Shown here in pieces: positions 24,176 to 36,979 of a stretch of DNA of 64,000 bases. The translations under genes were made by a program, and so were the position numbers. The stretch's first letter is position 1; each line of letters begins with the position of its first letter. The notes under the pieces were generated by a model. It saw only the letters and a program-made list of their open reading frames with translations, was not told the origin of the DNA and ran no database searches. Source of the DNA: Sodiomyces alkalinus F11 (taxonomy: Eukaryota; Ascomycota; Sordariomycetes; Glomerellales; Plectosphaerellaceae); assembly GCF_003711515.1 (NCBI RefSeq), contig NW_021167085.1, positions 1,466,575 through 1,530,574 of the forward strand. The letters run 5' to 3'.

Positions 24176-27100
24176 ATGGACGGCTCATACCAGAACCCTT
24201 ACATCAGGGCCAACAGCCCCCTGTGAGTTCCCTCTTTCTTCCTATTTTGTTTTCGTCATTCGACCCTCTGCCGTGCGTGTTATATATCATCCGTCGAGTA
24301 GCGGAGCGGTTCTGACTAGCTCTTGGATCGTCGTAGGAGCCCCAACCTCCCCGCAGCAGACACATCTGTGTACCGAGCCAATATCAACAGAACAAAGACG
24401 AGGAAATGGGTCGAGGCCAAAGCCCCAAATTATGACGGAGATGATTGGGGTGGCGACGACTTTGGCGACGACTTTGGCGACGAGCCGGCGCCCATGCCCG
24501 TAGCCCCGCTGAGAGTCGGCGGTCCTTACCAGCCTCCTCCCGCACTTCCATCCAGTGTGTCGGCATCAGCATCAGCGCCGGCATCGGCATCATCGCCAGC
24601 TCTCCCGTCGTCTCAGCAGCCGACCGAGCCGTTACCGCGTCGACAGATACCGGTTGAGCAACAAAAGATGGATTCTGTCTTTGCGAGTGGCACGGAGTCT
24701 CAATCGACTGACAACCGTGTCGAACCTCCAGTTTCTGTTGCTTCGCATAATGGGGCCAGGGACCCGACAGCACAACTCAACGAACCCCAAGCCGATCCAT
24801 ACGATCCTGTGAACGAAGCACGGGAATCGCCCCACCAGACGGAACACCAGGTTGCGGGAAGAGTAGGTTTGGATAGAGATTCGGCTACGGCACTTGCAAC
24901 AGCTGCTTCAAGCTCTAGTGCAGATCCTAGTGCGGCTCCTAAAATCCCCGATGTTTCGCCAGACGGCGCCACCCACCGAATGAGGATGACTGAGCCCCAA
25001 GATTCTGGCGTTGCAGTCGAGGGAAAGAGCGATTACGGATACGCCTTTGACGGAGTACTTGCCCAACCCCAACCTACCTACCCAAAGGCAAACACGACTG
25101 CCAACTTTCCCCGCGCCTCCACAAGGGAAGAAGAAAACGACGGATACACTCAAATTCCAACAGGGCACCCTGAACACCATGACCGCAGTCAGCCGGACGA
25201 GTCTGCCGCGGACGTGCCTGCAGACAAACCCAATCGTTTTTCCTCCAGCCCCCAACTTCCTGACGTTGCTCGCATGTCCTCGTTCGGGGACGACTTGTTT
25301 TCCAACGCAACCCAGTCAAGTACACATACAATCACGCCTACGCCAGACGTAGCCGCTGTACAGGAAGAGCCCGCCCAATCTCCTCGGCCTTCTCCCGTGC
25401 CTAACACACCACCCAACACCACGATGGACGAGGACGCCGGTGCATCTGCTACTGCTGCTGATTTCGCCACACCCACACCAGAGCCGGCTGAGAAGCCGAC
25501 GCGAGACGCAGCCCGTGCCAGCAGTAATTCGCAGTCCGTCGGTGGGGGAACACACTCTCTGCCTACCTCGAACCCCAATGACGGAGCAGCGATACAGACT
25601 CAGGAGCCATCGCAGCCGCAGCCCGCTGTTCCTATTGACTCATCAGTCCGCGAGAGCCCACCCGCGGTGCCAGAGACTCTACAGAACAAAATAGACATCC
25701 CACCTGTTTCGGCAAGGTCGGTGGATTCAGACAACGTCTCCCCCGTTTCGGAGCATGAGGCGGGAGAGATTCAAAGCCGCGATGGTCTTGCTGCGACCCA
25801 AGGTCGTCGTGACTCGGCACCCGTGACTCAGCCCGATGCCGATCTCTCGCAATCCGACACAAGCCCAACCCCGACCCAATTTGCCCAAGCCCCTAGGAGT
25901 GAACATGAACGGGCTCAACCCGCTACCGATGTCTCTGGGGATGATTTGGTCGGACCCACGGAACCTCGGATGCAACCCACGACTGAAATCGGCGATCCTC
26001 CTCCCTCTCCCGTTAAGGAGAGCGACAAGTTGACGGAAGATATTATACGCTCTTTGAGTCCTATCCGACCCACTAGTGACGAGAATGGCTTGGGTGTTGA
26101 TAAGGCCCCTGCCCACTCTAAGCCTGATCTCGGCCGCGAGAGCAGGTATTTGAGTGGCGTCTACGACGACTACTGGACGGCGTCGGATGACAAACACGTT
26201 CCACTGCCCAAGCAAGACAGCCCTGGCTCGAAGCCATCTGCTGCCGCCCCCGGGTCCGCGAACAACGGCGTCGCAGGCGCAACCTCCAGCCGGGTTTCCG
26301 AAATCCCCCCGCTGAGTCCCCGTAGAGTCGACTCCGATGCGACGGCTGGTCCAGGTTCTCGACCCCTTAGTCGGCGCTTTTCCTGGGAGGCCGAGGAGCT
26401 CGCGGAGAAAGGAAGCCCCGCGGCCGACTCACCTGCCAACCCGGTAACCGTCGTCGCCGGTGAGTCTTCACCGCTACAAGATGCTTCCCAGGGTGCGGAA
26501 AGCCACGAGCCTGTAAAACCAGCCGGCTCGTCCCAGATCAGCAGCGGGCGTGAATTGCTCTCCACGGGCGTTGAGGAGAGGGAGGGTGCTAGTGGCGCCC
26601 CTGATCATTCGACGCCGACCATGAACCAGACCCCTCAAGTGAGCGCCCTGCCCCAAGGGCAGCGACGCCCTAACCTGGAAGCCCACGAACCACCGTCACC
26701 GGTATCCGCGGCCTCGGGTCAAGACTCATCTTCTTCGATAGTACAGAAGCACCGTCTCTCTCTGGCGGGAGAGAAGCTGCTCGTCTCAGCGCCAGGCGTC
26801 CATCCGGCATTTACGCAGTCGCAAGGATCCGATGCGCCGGCGTCGGCACCGCAAGCTCACGCTCAGCCAACCCAAAGAATCCTGACTTTCAAGGAAATAC
26901 GAGAATTGCCAAATGCTGTGGACAGAGTCGCCAAGTACAACGACACGCGGGCTCAGTTCGCCGCCATGGACTCAGGGCTGAACGGCTGGCTCCTTGATTT
27001 GCAGGCTGAACGCCCTGACTATGCCAACGTCTCATCGTCTTTCCAGGCGATGGCGATGGGGGCGCAACCAGGCGCCAGTCATGCCCGTCCAGGATCGGCG

Positions 27101-30100
27101 TTGAAACCGCCAACGAGTGCTCAACCTGCACAACAACAACAACAACAACAGCCGTATTACCAGCAGTATCTCAACGCCACGGCGCCCAACACCGCCAGTG
27201 CGCCTCCCGGTCGGCCTTCTCCCAGCAGCATGCCAATGGGCTCACACTTACCGTCCAGCGATTTCAAGCATTCAAGCGGGCAAGTCGGGGCGAAGGGCAA
27301 GGAGCTGTTGCTCGCGGCGGGCAAGGCAGGCAAGGGGCTGCTGAGCAAGGGCAAGCATAAACTCCGCGGGGACAAGGTATTTCCTTAATGATTTCTCTTA
27401 CTGGGACCAAACACACTCTCTGGACATGTTTTCTTCTTTTCTCTCCACTCGTTTTCCTCAGGCCAATGCTGGACCTTTTCTGACAATTACCTATGTGGTC
27501 GCACTCGTGTGTCTCCGTCCTTCCGCCTCTATTTTTCTTTTCTTATTTTTTCTTTCTTGGCCCAATGATGGCATGGTGTACGAAATAAGGAATGATATGA
27601 CATTATACACGATCATGTATTCCCTTGATAACTACCTAGATGCCCTGATGACTTGATGAAAAGTGAGCTTATATCTAATGTGGTTTGTCCCGCAGAACGA
27701 AGAATCCACCCCGCCACCCAGCCAGCCCAAAGCCAAGCAGGATCGCCGAACCTCCTGGAGCATTAATTTCGGCGCCCGAACCGCTCTCAGAGGCTCGGGC
27801 AGTGACCCAAAACCACCGTCCAGCGACCCAGATCGGCCTGGTCTGCCGACGTCGGCTCCCCAGATTCCACAGCCAGCGCGACTGTCTCCTTTCGAAACCT
27901 TCCCTGATGACAGGCAATCTCCGTGGGCACCTCCCGGCACTCAGCCGCCTCCTCCGAACCAAACTACCCTACCATATACCGGTCGAGTGGGCCAGCCGGA
28001 GCTAGTCTCTCCCATCTCAGAGACGGCTATCCCTACCGCGCCGGCAAAAGGACCGCAAGTCAGCCGGACGAATTTCCTCGATGACTCTTCCGACGAATGG
28101 GTGGTAGTAGAAGAACCTCATCCGGCTTCCGCCAGGGACTCGTATCGTCCGGTCCCACCGGAGAAACCCCAAGCGCCTGCTCAACAGGCCGAAGGGGCCC
28201 AGGCCGCAGGGGATAATGAGCAGCCTCTCGATGGAACTTCCCATCCAGCGCAGGAACCCAGATCGCAGTCGCCGAAGCGCAACTCCTCCTTCATCGGCCT
28301 CCCGCCCATAAGAAGAGCCTCTACCTTTGGCCTTAACTACACTCGGAGAGCCAAGGAAGGCTTCTCTTTGGATGAAGACGATGCAGATGGTGCCACTTTG
28401 GCGGCCGCAGGTGCATCAACTCATCCGGATAACGCCAACGCCAACGCCAACGCCAACGCCGGTCCTACTACCTCGGCTGCATTGCAGCAAGAGCGCCGGG
28501 GCTCGGGCACCTTGATCGACACTGAATCAACGGTAAATGGGCAAACCCGGGAAAATGATGGACAGGGCCACGCCGAAGACACGCTGGGCGCGTCGACATT
28601 GAGGCGACCATCTAATGAGTCCTCCGAAGGGGATCTCGGGGAAGACCCTGAAAAGATGCCAATACCGCCTCCGCTCGAGGACCATCCTGCGCAGAATCGA
28701 AACCGAGGAAGCAATCAAATGCAACCGGCCACCATGCGGGCGCCCCTCCGTCTCGGGCCACTTGGCCCGGAAGGCAACCCGGTTCAGCATTTGCCTCCCC
28801 AGGGTCCCTGGAAATTGGAAGAGTCGCACCTGTCCGAACCGCTGCTGCCCGCCAGCCGTAGCCGTCAGTTCATGAATGCTTCGCCTCCTCGTCAGCCGTT
28901 TCTTGGGTTCGACAAAGAAACCAGTCTTCCACCTCCGGCCCCAGCCCAATCTGGCGGGCAGCCCCGTCCACTAGTGCCAGTGCCTCCTCGCCAGAAGCTA
29001 TCTGAAACACCCCCTTCGTCTGCCCGTCGATATCCGGCCCTCTTCGGCGGCCCCGCCGACCCAAGGCAAGTCATCCCGCAGGGAGTACCGAGAACTTCCC
29101 AAGACCTCTCGTCTCCCATGCATCAGCAGCCTCCCAATCAGGTGGATATTCCATTTCAGCGGACCCAGGGAGGCGAGCTTCTGCCTGCTGCCGCCGGCCC
29201 TTCTCAAGAGAATGTCCGAGGCAGGGAAAGGCGAAGTTCGGGCTTTTTCAAGGACATGGGTGTTCGCCTGCGATCCGGGTCTAAAGACCGACGGAACTCG
29301 ATTCTTGATGACCGCACCCCTGGCTTGTCACGCGGGGGAGACCCCGGGGGCGATGACGTCTCCGAATCGAGTGTTGCTACGGACGACTTTGCCGAGCAAA
29401 AGAAACGCCGACGTTCCAGCAACTTCCTCGTAAATCTTCGCCGACCAAAAGCCGCAGCAGAGGGCCAGCCCGGCGGTCATGAAGGCGGCGCTGCTGGTGT
29501 CCCGTCACTGGTCGATGCACGCCTTGGCCAGGTTCTTCCTCGACCACGGGCTTCTGAGGAAAGGAGGGGGTCCAATGCGCCGGGCCCTGCTGGGGTCACA
29601 TCCTTTCGTCAGCCTAGTCTCTCTCGAACGTCAACTACCAGCAACCTGCACGATTCGGGGGCCAGCATTCATAGTCAGAACTCACCGAAGAAACGACTCT
29701 CTGCTCTCACAAGCAAGGTATTCCACCGTCCCTCAGCGTCTCTGGACGGGCAACCCAAACCCAGCACGCCAGTATCGATAGCCCCGTCCTTTCATAGCCG
29801 GCATTCTGGTATTCCCAACACCCAGCCTGGGGTGCCTAGTCCTCTTGCTGAACGCCGAGGGAGGCAGCGGAGCGACACGGCCGGGTCGAGGCTGACTGGT
29901 GACGGAGAGTCTATCCATATCGCACCAGCCGGCGCGCCTCGGGAGTCTCGGGGTCGTCACTCGTCTACAACCGGCTTCCTTTCGGGTCTTTTCAACCGAT
30001 CGTCCTCTACCACGAGGGATCCTCAACCACAGACTCAGAAGCAACAGCAACCGGTGTTTCGAAGAGAACTAGATGGTCAGCAAGAACAGCAGCAGCATCA

Positions 30101-32690
30101 TCTCAGCGAGCCGACCCTGGGATACCGGGATGTGCCTCCGGCGAGTCAACAGCAGGCGCCATCCGGGCAGAAGGCAGGCTCTCCGCCGGTGTCCACCCCT
30201 GCATCTCCTTATGGCCAACATCCACCCCCTTTCCGGACACAAGGCCCTCCTGTTCATCCTGTGGCCGGGGTTGTTCCTCCATTGAACCGCGTCCCTGCAT
30301 CGCCCGTCCATCAGCAGAATTTGCCTAGGCCTGCTGAATCGTCTATCAGGCCAGTCCAGCCTGAATCTGACGCCTCTGGTTCTCAAACTGATGCCATAAC
30401 CACCGATCACCAATCTCAAAAAATTGAATCTTCCGCTAGATCAGCCGGTGCGCTGTCCGATACGCCTTCCGCCCCCGGAGCGACTCGAGGAGCAACCCCG
30501 GCGCCGGCAGAAGACCAAGGCACAACAACTCGACCGATGCAGCCAACCGGACGTGAGGGTGGCCGACTGAGTGGCGCCCCCCCCTCCGGCTCAGTGATTA
30601 ACCCCTGGCAACCGGTCAGGGATAAGGGCGAGACGGTCACAGGCACAGGCACAGGCAACCAGTTACCTTCCAAGAACAATCTCAATCGCGATCATCCCGC
30701 CCCCTCCCAACAGGACATCACAGTTGATAGGCTAGACGGAGCCACCCGAGTCTCAGCCTCCCCGAAACAACATGCAGCGGTATCCAGTCAAAACGGCGAC
30801 CCCTTGAAAACGGATGGTGCACAGTTGCTTCGTAGATCGGCCTCGCCATCTCCCCATGCCCTGGGTATCTCGCAGACATCATCACTGTCGCAAGGTTCCT
30901 TGCCGGACAAACGAGCGTCCCACGTCTCAGCCGGGTCACTGCAGGAGACCCCCGACCCATCAAGATCACAAAGCCCCGGGCAAGATGATTTGAAGTGGCT
31001 GTCACAACAACAGGCTCAAGGCTCTTGGAGTTCGCTGCCTACGCCTCCCAGCGTCCCTGCGGCTTCGGGTCGGCCGACTGCGCATCCTCCCACAACGATA
31101 GCCCAACGATCCCAGACGGTGCCTGTCGCGTCGAGCACGGGGGAGGGACAAGGTTTCGTCAGCCAAGGGCTCGGAGGCCAGCTAGGACAACAGCATCCCG
31201 CACCGGCACAGCCTAAGGTCGCAAAAGTAAGTGCGGCCAAGTCTTTGCTGAGTGCATTCAAGAGGTCGTCGAAGCAGACGGAGGCCAAAGATCCGCAAAA
31301 GGCTCTACCGCAAGCACAAACGCCACAAATACTGCTGCGCAAGGGAGTGCAACAGCAGCCGCAGATGCCGCCCTTCCAACAGTCACAACCGGCCAGCAAG
31401 GAATACACGCCGCAGCAAGAACGACCTGTCACCCCTTCAGCCGTTCCCTTCTTCGGGAGCGGTCCTTTCCGACCCCGGGTGCAGGCTGGTCCGGGACAAT
31501 CCCAGCGGCGACGACCAGTTCCGCCGGCTGGCCAGCTGTCTGGGACTCATGGCCCTGCGCCTGGTCCCCTGACAAACGCGCCCGGGGCCGGGCGTTCTTC
31601 TGAAACACAGCAGCCGCCGAGACCATCCGTGGAGCGTCAGTACGATCAGGTCCCCATTCCAAAAGGCTACGCCGCGGTCCATGGGGAAGGCATGACTGTG
31701 CCGTCACCCTACGACGTCGGACGTTCCATTCCGGGAGCAACGCATCCGGCGCATGCAGTCCAGGGGCAACAGCACGTCTTCCCACCACATGTTCAGGCAC
31801 AACAGGGCCAACCGGCGATGCAGTATGCCCGAGTCCGACAGGCGGGAACAGATTCGAGCTTGAGCGTGAATTCGTCGCAGCACTCAAGCTCGCCGGGTCA
31901 ACAAGCGGTCAGTCAGGCGGGCGGCTTCGTTCCTCGCGATAAGCCGGATGGGGAGCCTACTGCGGTGTATGATGTCGCCAACAATTCCCAACGGCGCTTG
32001 GGAGGAGCGCCACTCCAGCAGGGCTCTCAGAACAGTGGACCGGCAGAACAGGCCCCGAACAGCACGCAAACTGATAGACGGCGGTACGGAAGCCCCGCGG
32101 GGTCAAATCATACCACTGCCATTCAAGGGCAGACGCAGGGTTTACCGCAGCAACAGCAACAACAGCAACAACAGCAACAACAACAACAACAACAGCAACA
32201 ACAGCAACAACAACAACAACAACAACAGCAACAACAGCAACAACAACAACAACAACAACAGCAACAACAACCGGGACCTGAACCAGGTACGCCGACGGCC
32301 CGTAACCTCGGCGTCAACGTGCAAAAGGCAAACCAGGTTGACGGGGACATCTACGACGCGACGCCGCGCAAGCCGGCAGCCCCTGTGTCTGGCGACAAGA
32401 CGGAGGATGGCGGCGAGAAAGCCAAGGCTCCGGCCCCTGACTTTGCGCAGAGCAGCGCAGCCGATTTCGATGACAGCGAGGACGGGCGCAAGAGGATCAT
32501 CCATGTCGATAGGCAGGAGGAGAAGATCGTGTACAACCCCGACGAGGACGGCCCGGAGGCGAGCCGAGCGAAGGGGGACGAGACGGACGATGAGGCGCCC
32601 CAGATGAGTGCCACGAGCTACCCCGGCATGGAGTGGAATCCGTATGCAGCCGGCGGGTACGAGGATTGGAATGACGACCCAGTCCGATAA
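24176..32690 (+). CDS. very large intrinsically disordered protein with polyglutamine tract
   Basis: Three exons: 24176-24222, 24337-27376 and 27696-32690, giving 2,693 residues. Intron 1 (114 nt) has donor GTGAGT and acceptor TAG. Intron 2 (319 nt) has donor GTATTT and acceptor CAG, joining in phase GDK|NEES. The second big frame has no ATG near its start, which supports joining the two frames. Almost the whole chain is Pro/Ser/Gln/Gly-rich. Ordered-looking pieces are the N-terminus (SVYRANINRTKTRKWVEAK then YDGDDWGGDDFGDD), a short block near exon 2's end (ILTFKEIRELPNAVDRVAKY, then FAAMDSGLNGWLLDLQ) with basic GKAGKGLLSKGKHKLRG, and an acidic C-terminus ending GYEDWNDDPVR. Acidic-Trp motifs cap both ends. 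I do not recognise the family; a scaffold or trafficking role would be a guess. Confidence 0.75.
28431..28460. repeat. (AACGCC)5 in-frame repeat encoding Asn-Ala
   Basis: Five exact AACGCC units inside exon 3 of the large disordered protein encode a (NA)5 run. Confidence 0.9.
32148..32270. repeat. CAG/CAA array encoding 41 glutamines
   Basis: In-frame run of 41 codons, all CAG or CAA, near the C-terminus of the large disordered protein, between GLP and PGPEPG. The mixed CAA/CAG pattern is itself partly periodic. Confidence 0.95.
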
Positions 32691-34876
32691 AGGAAGACGA
32701 CAAGAAGACCGATGGCGACTTTTGAGCCGGGTCGGTCGCTATTTTTTTCTTTTTCTTTTCTAATCAAGCCGAAGCCCAACACCCCAACACCCCGGGGGGT
32801 TTTTTTCCCTTCTTTTCTTTTCTTTTGTTTTTTCCCACCTCTTCCTTTTTTGACACCTATTGGATCAGTCTTGTACACACATATTTCTTATGTCTATGCA
32901 GGCAACAACCGTAATACCCTGGTATATTTCTTTCTATTTTGCTGCTGCTATGCTATTATTTAACTACTACCTTCCAGTTGCTGTTTAGCTTCTAGCGCGA
33001 AGGCCAGCAAAAGGATAATCTCTTTCCTATATGTCACGGAGTTTCATTTATCGCAGGGATTCATTCTGTTTAGAGATTCTTCAGAGATATCATAATAGCA
33101 GCTGGTACGTATTCACATTTACATTACATGTTGCTCAAAGAGGGCGCAGGATGAGGTAACGTCGAGTTCTCATGTGGCACAACTCGAATGTTTCTTTCCT
33201 TCCGAGGAGGCACAAGGGAAATAAATACCAGCCAAGTCGCTACCCGGTCGGTACCTTCTGCAGCAAGGACGAAAAGGTATCAGCGTGTCCAAGTACCACC
33301 CAGTACGGAGTATGTATAAAGTGTATGTGACGCGGCGATTGCCTGGTGTATGGTGTAATTAAGGTGGGAAAGGTGGGAAACAGCTGCCGTATGAAGAAGG
33401 TCACTAGGTACGGAATACACATGTCGTCATCATTAGTCGTGAGCTTGTCGTACGACGTGAAAAGCAAAGTGCTCGCGGTGGTCAGTGGGAGGATCTACAC
33501 GTGGGCTAGGATCGAAATACGCACAGGGCGCTGGACACTAGTGAAAGGTTAATGGTAAAGTACCCATTTCTTGGGGGAGCGGGTAGCGAATACCTTACGG
33601 AGTAATTAATGTACCCATGAGGTATTCAACCCGTACTTGGCTTTTCCTTCCTTCACCACATAGCCCCCAATTGAGTGAGCTCCAGACTAAATTTCCAGTG
33701 CCACCGAACAACATACGTGCTGTGCTATTGCTTCTTTTGAAACCCACCTTCCTGTCCTCTCTAGTCTCGGGTCGCTCCGTATTTTCATTTTCCGACCGCA
33801 TTCAGCAAGGTAGTCGCGCTCCACACCCATCGTCTTCAATCTTCCTCTCTTGCCTTGCGCCTTTTTCGCCTTTCGTCTCTTGTACCGTCCACCGTCCACC
33901 GTCCACCTAGGTACTTGGTGCACTCACGAACCTGGGTCAAGCTTCTCTCCCAAGAGACCACAGCACATATATCCTTCCTTCCCCTTTTCAACGTTGACTC
34001 AACTTCCCCCCGATAGCCGTTCACCCATCTAGGTACATACAACGTACATAAGGTACAGTTAGTTACCTCTAATCTAAGGTACCTTACCCCTTGGGCATGT
34101 GGGGTAACCTCCGACTCGCTATTTGCTGAGCTTTCCGCTCTCGTTGGCCCAAAACATTTCACTGCAGCCGCGCCGCACCAGCTCGCGCGCCCATCATCAA
34201 CCAATTCTCGCCCCTTTCCTGCCGTCGTGGTTGGGCAACACGACAACGCCCCAATACGTCGTACCGCCTGGAATTTTCTTCGCCTCGCGACCTGCTTGCT
34301 GCTGTCGTCGCAGTTGCATTGTTGTTTCTCAGACGCCTGCCGTGGCCAGTGAACCGCTCCCGTACCTCCGCCCTCCGTCCTCCGCTTCCTTTTCTCCCTC
34401 ACCACCACCAACGCGCCCTGTCTCACCCAAGTTACCTCCTCCGTCCGCTTCCTTTATCGGTCCCGCTGCATTGTTGGCTGGGTTGGGTTCAACGCCAATT
34501 GCAGCTCATTGCCGAGTCCCACCTCAACATCTTCTTTGGTCTCACTCCGCCTCCACCGCGTCCAGGAACGCATTCCAGCTGGCCCAGGACTTCGTCACTT
34601 GCGTCTACGGAATACAGCTACGGACTACCTTAATTAGTCAAGGTACTGCGGTGCCGCAGAAGCAATGGATTCGTACGTTCACCTGACTCCGAGCTTTTCT
34701 CCTACCTTTTTTTTTTTTTTTATTTTTTTTTTATACAACCACGCCGTCCATCCGTTCACCTGTCACTCCCCCGTCCCATAGTCTTTACATCTTTCTTTCC
34801 CACCGATGCCTCCATCACCAACTGCCATTCCTTCTCGCGTCTTCTCTCCTTCATCTCTCCCTACGCACGACGCGCC
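32691..34876. other. intergenic region; promoter and leader of SEC2 at its right end
   Basis: 3' UTR of the large gene, then about 1.5 kb upstream of SEC2. Contains two exact TACGGAGTA 9-mers (33304, 33596), GGTACC/CTAAGG motifs (about 33905, 34030-34090), the direct repeat CCGTCCA about 33890-33905, and CT-rich leader-like sequence with a T run near 34707-34731. No gene seen. Confidence 0.5.
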
Positions 34877-36979
34877 ATGACCGCAGCTAATGGTATCTGG
34901 CACAGCTTTATCGCTGTTGCCGGCTGGGCACAGCACTCCAATTCCCAGTCTTCAGCTTCAGGAAACGGCAGACCTTTCGGTCACTACAGATCACGCTCCT
35001 CGGTACCGAAATCTCCGACTCCGATGCCCCCGAGATCACAGCATACAAGGTCTCCTTCCACATCCGAGTTGCCCGCCATGGCCGCAACTGCCACATCCCC
35101 GCGCTCGCTGCCTCGCTCCCCCATGCCCGATACCGACGATTCCGAGCTGAGCACATTGCCCGACCCGCGAAGTCGAAACATGAGCCCAGTAGTCGGTGGC
35201 CATGCCTTCTCTCACCATCCTGACCTGAACGCCGAAGTGGCCACCCTAAGCAACAAGCTCATTAGCGCCATCAACTACCAAGCAACTCTCGACGATACTC
35301 TCGCCGCCACACGATCCGAATTGGAAAGGGCTCGCCAACAAATCAGGACGCTGGAAGAGAGGAACGCCACACAACGCGAAATGCTCTCCGGCGACGTCTG
35401 GGTGCGGAAGAGGACCGTTGAGGAAGATAAGAAGAAACTGAACGACCGCGTCGCTGCCGAAAAACTCCAGAGAGAAGACGTGGAAAAGGAGAAGAAGAGG
35501 ATCGAGCTCGAGCTCGAGAATCTCACCACAGCCTTGTTCGAAGAGGCCAATAAGATGGTCATTTCTGCCAAAGAGGAGGCCCGCAGGGACCAGGAACTCC
35601 TGCAAAAGAAGAACGACCAGCTAAAGGCCCAGCTCGCCGACACTGAGGCCTTACTCCAGTCCCAGCAAGACCAGCTGGCCCAGCTGAAGGACGTCATGGA
35701 ACAGATGGCCACCGAGAGAGACGAACAAGCTGCTGTTGCCGTTTCCGCCACCGTCCCTTCCTCCCCCGGCCTGAGCAGATTCGAGCTGAGAAACGACGAT
35801 GCGTCTTCTCCCGAAACCACCAACATCACCACCACCACCTTCGCCACCCCTCTTCCCGAGCCCGTCTCTCCCACCGCTTCCACGAGCCTGACCTACTTGA
35901 TCCAACCTGTCGTAAGGACGGACCTGGCTTCGTACGAAGACTTCACTATGCTAGCGCGCCTCTCGCGAAGATATAGTACCAATCGCATCTCTTCTGGCTC
36001 TCTCGCTGCTGGCGTGCAAAAGCTCGGGCTTGGCCTTGGCGGTAGCACGTCAAGCAGGCATGTCTCCACCGGCTCAACCTCGTCCTTGCCGAACGCTGCC
36101 GCCCCGCCGGCCGCGGCGAATTCGTCATCACCGCAGACTCCGAATACTCCGGTCTCTTTCACGGCCGCCGGCTCCGCCGAGCCCGTCACCCCTCTCCCTT
36201 CCTTGAGAGAGACCAAGTTTTACAAACGCGTCCTGGCCGAAGACGTGGAACCGACCTTGCGTCTGGACCTGGCTCCTGGCTTGTCGTGGCTCGCGCGCCG
36301 TAGCGTTCTGAACGCCATGATAGAGGGGACTATCGTGGTGGAGCCCATTCCCTCCAACTCGCCTTATTCTGCCTTCATCAAGCCGCAGTATTACCCGTGC
36401 TCTCTCTGCGGCGATAATCGGAAGGACGAGCGTTATCTACGGGCCTACCGCTTTCGTACAACCGAGTCGGACTCTGCGCAACGTTATCCTCTCTGCAAAT
36501 ACTGCCTGGGTCGGGTCAGGTCCACCTGCGACTTCCTCTCTTTCCTGCGCATCCTCAAGGACGGCCACTGGCGCACTGATAAGGAAGACGCCGAGAAGGC
36601 CGCCTGGGAAGAGAGCATCCGGCTTCGGGAACAAATGTTCTGGTCTCGTCTCGGAGGCGGCGTTATTCCCGCCGGCCACCCACTGCTGCTGGACCACGAG
36701 TGCAGTCCTCGACCGAGCCAGGACGTCCCGCCAGAGCCGTGCCCCCAGTCCCCTCCAGCCGCCGCAGACGACACAGCTGTGGCGACAGAAGGCCAAATCG
36801 GAAAACAGAGCGACGCCGCCGCCGATTCCACAGACGAAGGGGGCGCTCCCACAGCATCGTCGCCCCGTATTATTCATGCTTCCCCTCAGTCCCGTGAGAC
36901 TGTGACTGACGATACTGTCGAGCCTACGGAGACCGAATCGAAGAGGCTGTCCATCACGATATCGAAGGTGGAGGGATAA
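34877..36979 (+). CDS. SEC2: SEC2-type Rab guanine nucleotide exchange factor
   Basis: Predicted exchange factor for a Sec4/Rab8-type GTPase, acting on secretory vesicles during polarised exocytosis. Intronless, 700 residues. Residues 1-115 are Ser/Pro-rich. Residues 117-285 form a long coiled coil of the Sec2p type, with the GEF signature LTTALFEEANKMVISAKEEA. After a low-complexity linker, residues about 445-625 form a conserved C-terminal module (FYKRVLAEDVEPTLRLDLAP ... ARRSVLNAMIEGTIVVEPIP) carrying CSLC near residue 508 and CKYC near 540, a possible zinc site. The tail is acidic and Ser/Thr-rich. The first ATG of the open frame (34877) was taken as the start; a later Met is possible because the first 80 residues are poorly constrained. 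Confidence 0.85.
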   Translation: MTAANGIWHSFIAVAGWAQHSNSQSSASGNGRPFGHYRSRSSVPKSPTPMPPRSQHTRSPSTSELPAMAATATSPRSLPRSPMPDTDDSELSTLPDPRSRNMSPVVGGHAFSHHPDLNAEVATLSNKLISAINYQATLDDTLAATRSELERARQQIRTLEERNATQREMLSGDVWVRKRTVEEDKKKLNDRVAAEKLQREDVEKEKKRIELELENLTTALFEEANKMVISAKEEARRDQELLQKKNDQLKAQLADTEALLQSQQDQLAQLKDVMEQMATERDEQAAVAVSATVPSSPGLSRFELRNDDASSPETTNITTTTFATPLPEPVSPTASTSLTYLIQPVVRTDLASYEDFTMLARLSRRYSTNRISSGSLAAGVQKLGLGLGGSTSSRHVSTGSTSSLPNAAAPPAAANSSSPQTPNTPVSFTAAGSAEPVTPLPSLRETKFYKRVLAEDVEPTLRLDLAPGLSWLARRSVLNAMIEGTIVVEPIPSNSPYSAFIKPQYYPCSLCGDNRKDERYLRAYRFRTTESDSAQRYPLCKYCLGRVRSTCDFLSFLRILKDGHWRTDKEDAEKAAWEESIRLREQMFWSRLGGGVIPAGHPLLLDHECSPRPSQDVPPEPCPQSPPAAADDTAVATEGQIGKQSDAAADSTDEGGAPTASSPRIIHASPQSRETVTDDTVEPTETESKRLSITISKVEG

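Noticed and set aside
27663..32690. The second large frame as an independent gene
   Set aside because: It opens at a GTG with no nearby ATG, and an in-phase GT-AG intron joins it to the preceding frame.
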